Assembly (NCBI GenBank): GCA_002377025.1
Contig: DFPA01000046.1
Span: 1-10,295 of the forward strand
DNA from: Patescibacteria group bacterium UBA3527
GTDB taxonomy: Bacteria > Patescibacteriota > Minisyncoccia > Phycocordibacterales > UBA918
Length of the DNA: 10,295 nt
Reading direction: 5' to 3'
Shown piece after piece: positions 7,333 through 10,295 of the stretch. The notes beneath the pieces are model-generated. The model was not told where the DNA came from. It did not search any database and worked only from the letters and a program-made list of their open reading frames with translations. The translations under genes were made by a program, and so were the position numbers. Every line of letters begins with the position of its first letter. The first letter of the stretch is position 1.

Positions 7333-9024
7333 CTACATTTTCTCTGGAGCTTCGATACCGAGAGTCCAAAGACCTTTCTTTAGGGTTTCTGCCACTGCGA
7401 GTGAAAGAGCCAGTTTGTACGGAGCATATTCATCGCTCGACTCGGCAATTTTTTCCGTGGCGTAAAACGAGTTGTATTCATTAGCCAGCTGCGATAAAAA
7501 AACTGAGACTTTGTGAGGTAATCTTTCTTTGACCGCCTCCTCAACCACCTCCGGAAAACGATACAAGATTCTCTCCACTCCATAAATATCTTCCGGCGTA
7601 TTGTCCAAACTTGGTATCACACCAGCGCTCTCCGCCTTCTTCGCTACCGATTGTATACGAGCGTAAGTGTATTGCAAATAAGGTCCAGAATTACCTTCGA
7701 ATGAAAGCGCACCGGCTTTATCAAAAACAGAATCTTGAAAAATACTTCCCTTTAATACTTCGTACTTAATAGCGCCAATAGCTACTTTCTCTATTACTTC
7801 TTCGTCTATTTCCTTACCCGACTCCTTTACTCTAGTCTCCACATTCTTCTTCACTTCACCTATAAAATCCATAGCTCCGATCACATCCCCCGTACGCGAA
7901 GACATCTTACCTTCCGGTAAACGCACCATACCATGCCCCACATGTTCCGTTTTTTGCGCCAACTCTGGATAGATGAGACTCATGGCTTGTAACAAAACTT
8001 TGAAATATTCATTTATTTCATTGGCGGTAGAGATGATTGAAAGATCGAAATCTCCACATCTTTCTTGCTTCATCTTGGCTAAGGCGAGTTCTTTAGCCTC
8101 GTAAGTAGGTATGCCAAGACTATTTATAAACACCCTGGTGTGTAGACCATACTCTTCGCCTTTAAACACCCAAGCTCCGTCACTCTCGGTAAAGACATCG
8201 GTATTATTCAGTACTACCTCCACTCCCCTGCTACTGACTTCGCTCTCAAAAAAGTACTCATCGAACTTAGTGCCAAGCATCTTATATATCTGCTCGAAAT
8301 AAGCTAATGAAACCTCCCGACCTTTTTCATACAAAAGATTAACGGCATCGTCGTACTCAGTATGTTTGTATAGTTTTTGGTTGATTAACTCAATCTCCTT
8401 TTTAGAGTCCTTGTCTTCTTTCAAAGCAGTGGCGCCCTTGGCATAGGCTTGTCCCAGTTCTTGAGGGGTAAACTTATCATCAGCAGTAAGGCCCATTTGT
8501 TGCATCCCCCAGATAGCTGAGGCCACATGCATACCCACATCTCCTTGATAATTAAGGCGCTTCACCTCCGCCCCCGCCATTTCGAACAATCGTGCTAGCG
8601 ACTCTCCGACGGCGTTGGTGAACATATGTCCAATATGAAACTCTTTGAAAGGGTTAGGGTCGGTGTATTCCACCAACACCTTCTTACCTAAATATTCATT
8701 ATTCTTTCCCCATTCACCGTCAACAGTATTGATAAGCTCCGTTTTGGCGGTGTAAAAATCACGACTGAGAGTGAAATTCAAAAACCCGGGACCGGCAATG
8801 GTAACTTTCTCCACTTCAGGTAGGTCTTGTAACACCACGGCCTTCATTATTTTTTCCGCTAATTCTCGCGGATTTTCTCCCAAATTCTTGGCAGCTACCA
8901 AAGCAACATTGGTGGCGTAGTCTCCGTGCGCCACTTCTGCCGGATGCTCAACAACAAAATCAACCGCTTCTACAGACAACGATTCCAGCGCCTTTTCTAT
9001 CGTATTTTGCAACTTCTCCTTCAT
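7333..9024 (-). CDS. argS: Arginyl-tRNA synthetase
   Basis: Charges tRNA-Arg; class I, cytoplasmic, binds tRNA to activate arginine. From ATG 9024 (563 aa): N-terminal tRNA D-loop-binding domain to about residue 100, with AHGDYATNVA 32-41 and AGPGFLNFTL 77-86; VEYTDPNPFKEFHIGH with HIGH 130-133; NYQGDVGMH 158-166; EGKMSSRTGD with KMSSR 373-377; and a DALR anticodon-binding domain around 440-563 containing SGPYLQYTYAR and LPHKVSVFLSQL. Length matches the family. The frame also opens at GTG 9078, but the extra 18 residues are only a translation of a terminator hairpin and its T-run, and ATG 9024 has TGTTATAGT ending six bases upstream, so 9024 is the start. The TAG stop at 7333-7335 is about 230 bp before ileS. 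No Shine-Dalgarno is visible; a leaderless mRNA is likely. Confidence 0.96.
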   Translation of the reverse strand: MKEKLQNTIEKALESLSVEAVDFVVEHPAEVAHGDYATNVALVAAKNLGENPRELAEKIMKAVVLQDLPEVEKVTIAGPGFLNFTLSRDFYTAKTELINTVDGEWGKNNEYLGKKVLVEYTDPNPFKEFHIGHMFTNAVGESLARLFEMAGAEVKRLNYQGDVGMHVASAIWGMQQMGLTADDKFTPQELGQAYAKGATALKEDKDSKKEIELINQKLYKHTEYDDAVNLLYEKGREVSLAYFEQIYKMLGTKFDEYFFESEVSSRGVEVVLNNTDVFTESDGAWVFKGEEYGLHTRVFINSLGIPTYEAKELALAKMKQERCGDFDLSIISTANEINEYFKVLLQAMSLIYPELAQKTEHVGHGMVRLPEGKMSSRTGDVIGAMDFIGEVKKNVETRVKESGKEIDEEVIEKVAIGAIKYEVLKGSIFQDSVFDKAGALSFEGNSGPYLQYTYARIQSVAKKAESAGVIPSLDNTPEDIYGVERILYRFPEVVEEAVKERLPHKVSVFLSQLANEYNSFYATEKIAESSDEYAPYKLALSLAVAETLKKGLWTLGIEAPEKM

Positions 9025-9030
9025 GAGGCT

Positions 9031-9039
9031 ACTATAACA
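9031..9039 (-). promoter_or_regulatory. Extended -10 promoter giving a leaderless start for argS
   Basis: The minus strand reads TGTTATAGT, an extended -10 with hexamer TATAGT (9031-9036), followed by exactly six bases and then the argS ATG. It lies right after the terminator at 9050-9075, so argS would be transcribed independently of the GC-rich unit upstream. No Shine-Dalgarno precedes the ATG. Confidence 0.55.
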
Positions 9040-9049
9040 AAAAGCAAAG

Positions 9050-9075
9050 AAAAACGCCCGCTTTGCAGCGTGCGT
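9050..9075 (-). terminator. Intrinsic terminator of the GC-rich unit upstream of argS
   Basis: On the minus strand, ACGC and GCGT (4 bp), one A/G mismatch, then CGCT and AGCG (4 bp) close a GCAA loop of the stable GNRA type; five T's (9050-9054) follow the stem. It ends the transcription unit that starts near 9361, just before the argS promoter. Confidence 0.7.
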
Positions 9076-9126
9076 CACGTTCGGTGGTCGGGAGGGAGCG
9101 CGTTCGCTCCGTCCCTGCTCTTTGCC

Positions 9127-9306
9127 TCATGTTGGGACGTATATCGTCCTCGTCTTGGGCCGTTGTCCGGCCCTTTTGGTGACGACCGTCACTCTTCTTC
9201 CGATCTTGTCGTCCTGGGACGCTTTGATTTGACGCCCACGTACTTCTTGGCAGTACTTTTTTGCAGCCCTGCGGGTAAAAGGTTTGACGATCGATCCGTG
9301 TTGCAT
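9127..9306 (-). CDS. Possible small basic protein (59 aa), unknown
   Basis: Starts at ATG 9306 with a G-rich run (GGGGGG) five bases upstream that can serve as a ribosome-binding site; stops with TGA at 9127-9129. The product is strongly basic, with clusters such as TRRAAKKY and GRRVTVVTKRAGQRPKTRT, one Cys and no membrane segment; a nucleic-acid-binding role would fit, but I recognise no family. The frame remains open upstream to 9513, but that extension would cross the promoter and the early hairpin. Third-position GC is clearly higher than in the neighbouring genes, so either the RNA is under structural constraint or the ORF is accidental within a structured RNA. Confidence 0.35.
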   Translation of the reverse strand: MQHGSIVKPFTRRAAKKYCQEVRGRQIKASQDDKIGRRVTVVTKRAGQRPKTRTIYVPT

Positions 9307-9326
9307 TTGTGCCCCCCGTTGGTTTG

Positions 9327-9348
9327 AAAAATCCGCCTCATTGCGGAT
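9327..9348 (-). terminator. Promoter-proximal attenuator-like hairpin
   Basis: On the minus strand, ATCCGC and GCGGAT (6 bp) close the loop AATGAG, followed directly by a T-run (9327-9331). It starts about 13-20 bases after the expected transcription start from the TATAAT at 9368-9373. Such a position would either end most transcripts at about 35-45 nt or act as a conditional attenuator for the downstream structured unit. Confidence 0.45.
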
Positions 9349-9367
9349 GCGAAATACTCTAACACAC

Positions 9368-9373
9368 ATTATA
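9368..9373 (-). promoter_or_regulatory. -10 box of the GC-rich unit
   Basis: The minus strand reads a consensus TATAAT. Upstream, TTGAAA is only 13 bases away, too close for a normal -35, and the hexamer at 17 bases (AGGGTT) is poor. Transcription would start near 9360. Unlike the argS and surface-protein promoters, no start codon lies at +1, so this transcript has a leader of about 55 bases before the 59-aa ORF. Confidence 0.45.
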
Positions 9374-9436
9374 GAAAACGCAATAGTTTCAACCCTGAAT
9401 TCATAAACTCCCCTGCGGCTAACTAAAGTAGAGTGG

Positions 9437-9685
9437 GTGACCAAAAAAATGAGTACGGACGAGCACGAAACGACGTTGGGAAAGTACAAACACCATTTAA
9501 AGCTTGGTTGCAAGAAACAATTTTACCAAGCTATCCTATACACCTTGAAACAAACTGCAAGCAAAAAACGATTGAAAAACACTATGGGGAACTCCGTTAC
9601 AGAGTTTGTTAACTTTATTGAAGATACAACGGGCGTTGTAATTGATGCAGAATATAGAGAAAGCAACCCAGGACTTTGGACATAA
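9437..9685 (+). CDS. Orphan small ORF, 82 aa, unknown
   Basis: The only plus-strand ORF I consider a possible gene. Two starts: GTG 9437 (82 aa) or ATG 9449 (78 aa, beginning MSTDEHETTLGKY), the latter with GGGTGA about eight bases upstream as a possible ribosome-binding site. The product is soluble, Lys-rich in its first half (helical stretch GCKKQFYQAILYTLKQTASKKR) and acidic toward the end (EFVNFIEDTTGVVIDAEYRES). No family recognised and no membrane segment. Its TAA (9683-9685) directly abuts the toxin stop codon on the other strand (9686-9688), so the two converge with no gap. It may be a remnant or cargo gene linked to the toxin-antitoxin locus. Confidence 0.4.
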   Translation: MTKKMSTDEHETTLGKYKHHLKLGCKKQFYQAILYTLKQTASKKRLKNTMGNSVTEFVNFIEDTTGVVIDAEYRESNPGLWT

Positions 9686-10003
9686 TCAAATCCTGAAAAG
9701 CCGTTTGAGTTTTGTCTGTACAGTTTTTCTAGTTTTAGTATCAAGGTCACCTAATTTAGCAAGCGCCAGTCTTTTTTCTATAGTAGCGATTTTATTACTT
9801 CTGATATACGACACTTTCTTTAAGCCGTTTACCTTGGTGGGAGTGATTTTAATATCAAATTTTGAGTGTTTCTTGGTTGAAATCGCACATAGTACTATAT
9901 CCTCGTCAACAACATTAGAAAGCTGTAGAGCGGGACGAATCTTCTGACTCGCCAAATCAGTGAGTGGAAATGGAATCAGAATTATATCGTATGCCTTAGA
10001 CAT
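9686..10003 (-). CDS. Toxin of the PemK/MazF family (predicted endoribonuclease)
   Basis: MazF/PemK toxins cut mRNA at short sequences and are held inactive by a partner antitoxin. From ATG 10003 (105 aa, usual MazF size): N-terminal YDIILIPFPLTDLASQKIRPALQLS, the classic beta-strand pair with the 'FP(L/F)TD...K.RPAL' signature; a central IVLCAISTK strand; then VSYIRSNKIATIEKRLALAKLGDLD, matching the 'S.iR..kl.t...l....iG.l' family tail. ATG 10003 lies inside the end of the antitoxin gene, overlapping by eight bases (ATGTCTAA), typical of coupled translation in toxin-antitoxin pairs; ATG 10021, six codons earlier, is possible but overlaps more. TGA is the stop, at the usual family length. Confidence 0.88.
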   Translation of the reverse strand: MSKAYDIILIPFPLTDLASQKIRPALQLSNVVDEDIVLCAISTKKHSKFDIKITPTKVNGLKKVSYIRSNKIATIEKRLALAKLGDLDTKTRKTVQTKLKRLFRI

Positions 10004-10247
10004 ATACTTCTTTAGCGTCATCTAAAGTATAAAGGTCTGGTTCATCTTCAAGAAAATCAAAGCTTGAGGAAATAGCGTTGAGATTGGTGATCTCATTAAA
10101 CTCAGCATTGTATGCTTGCGGAAATTTAAGCAGAATTACCTCCGGCTTGTTCCGGCGACCAATCGCAAACACCTCCCCGGTCTCTTTTACGGTATCGACA
10201 ATTTTTGCCAGCTGTTTGCGTGCATTGGTGGTGGTAATTGTTTTCAT
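9996..10247 (-). CDS. Antitoxin of the Phd/YefM family
   Basis: Neutralises the toxin encoded just downstream and represses the shared promoter. From ATG 10247 (83 aa): the Phd/YefM N-terminal DNA-binding fold, with MKTITTTNARKQLAKIVDTV (typical 'i..tear..l..il..v'), then FAIGRRNKPEVILLKF, the family's 'i.r.gkp..vlv...' strand. The acidic C-terminus (DFLEDEPDLYTLDDAKEVYV) is the expected toxin-wrapping part. The frame opens at 10271, but that start lies in the operator palindrome and the extra eight residues are not family-like. ATG 10247 has TACAAT ending six bases upstream and no Shine-Dalgarno, fitting a leaderless start. YefM usually pairs with YoeB and Phd with Doc; a PemK/MazF partner is a mixed pairing, known in other TA loci. 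Confidence 0.85.
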   Translation of the reverse strand: MKTITTTNARKQLAKIVDTVKETGEVFAIGRRNKPEVILLKFPQAYNAEFNEITNLNAISSSFDFLEDEPDLYTLDDAKEVYV

Positions 10248-10253
10248 AGCAAT

Positions 10254-10281
10254 ATTGTACATTTTGTACAAAAACTATCAA
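10254..10281 (-). promoter_or_regulatory. Promoter of the toxin-antitoxin operon, leaderless
   Basis: On the minus strand: -35 TTGATA (10276-10281), a 16-base spacer, and -10 TACAAT (10254-10259), then six bases and the antitoxin ATG at 10247. This is the only promoter here with a good -35 as well as a -10. It is overlapped by the palindromic operator. Confidence 0.6.
10255..10271. promoter_or_regulatory. Antitoxin operator: palindrome with two TGTACA cores
   Basis: TTGTACA (10255-10261), three T's, then TGTACAA (10265-10271) form a perfect 7-bp inverted repeat. Each half contains TGTACA, itself palindromic and the reported core recognised by E. coli YefM. The two cores are nine bases apart, and the site covers most of the -10 and much of the spacer, so bound antitoxin would block RNA polymerase. 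Confidence 0.7.
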
Positions 10282-10295
10282 GGGTGTACTCGTCC

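Larger units (their letters stand above)
9054..9361 (-). ncRNA. Candidate structured RNA, GC-rich and hairpin-dense, family not recognised
   Basis: This stretch lies between a TATAAT box (9368-9373) and a terminator, both in minus-strand orientation. GC is 60% over 9061-9240 by hand count, against about 42% in argS. Perfect short hairpins crowd it: 9090-9115 (6 bp, a C-C mismatch, 4 bp, 4-base loop), 9135-9149 (5 bp), 9157-9173 (6 bp, 5-base loop), 9179-9192 (5 bp) and 9240-9256 (5 bp). A GC-rich, stem-rich island in an AT-leaning genome is typical of functional RNA. I looked for RNase P, tmRNA, SRP and T-box signatures and found none. The alternative is that it is the mRNA of the 59-aa ORF at 9127-9306; both could be true. 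Confidence 0.35.

Noticed and set aside
8926..9327. 133-aa plus-strand ORF over the argS 5' end
   Set aside because: Overlaps the argS start and the opposite strand of the hairpin-rich unit; no ribosome-binding site or family resemblance.
9686..9688. Recoding of TGA as Gly, as in Gracilibacteria
   Set aside because: The toxin ends at TGA at the normal family length, and reading through it gives unrelated sequence; no in-frame TGA is needed in any large gene.
9642..9947. 101-aa hydrophobic plus-strand ORF
   Set aside because: Antisense to the toxin gene, whose family motifs are clear; overlaps the orphan ORF in another frame.

Overview
The window reads like a chromosomal segment of a Patescibacteria/CPR (Parcubacteria-like) bacterium. 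This is inferred from gene content, not from a marker gene: an archaeal/eukaryotic-type glycyl-tRNA synthetase, a eukaryote-like (type 2) isoleucyl-tRNA synthetase, a shortened RecO without its zinc cysteines, a large membrane-anchored beta-sandwich surface protein, and moderate GC (about 42% where hand-counted). TGA, TAA and TAG all serve as stops, so the code looks standard.

Layout, left to right. All main genes are on the minus strand, so transcription runs right to left. Positions 1-848 hold the N-terminal part of glyS, cut by the window edge. Positions 849-1069 are intergenic, with a nested inverted-repeat element (955-1080) whose core hairpin probably terminates the gene before it. Then come a surface protein with one membrane anchor (1070-2977), recO (2995-3558) and ileS (3560-7105); ileS and recO are one base apart. 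A 227-bp leader separates ileS from argS (7333-9024) and carries two copies of a stem-loop with the same loop sequence. Positions 9025-9436 are unusually GC-rich and hairpin-dense, bounded by a promoter-like box and a terminator, and hold either a structured RNA or a 59-aa basic protein. An 82-aa plus-strand orphan ORF (9437-9685) abuts, tail to tail, a toxin-antitoxin pair (9686-10247) made of a PemK/MazF-like toxin and a Phd/YefM-like antitoxin.

The main cluster is translation housekeeping (Gly, Ile and Arg tRNA charging) plus RecF-pathway repair. The most striking object is ileS: a complete histidine-phosphatase (phosphoglycerate-mutase-like) domain with its catalytic residues is inserted in frame between the post-editing catalytic segment and the rest of the Rossmann fold. 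A second theme is promoter placement. argS, the surface-protein gene and the antitoxin gene each have a good -10 hexamer exactly six bases before the ATG and no Shine-Dalgarno sequence, which predicts leaderless mRNAs. The antitoxin promoter also overlaps a perfect palindrome with two TGTACA cores, the known YefM operator core, so autoregulation is well supported.
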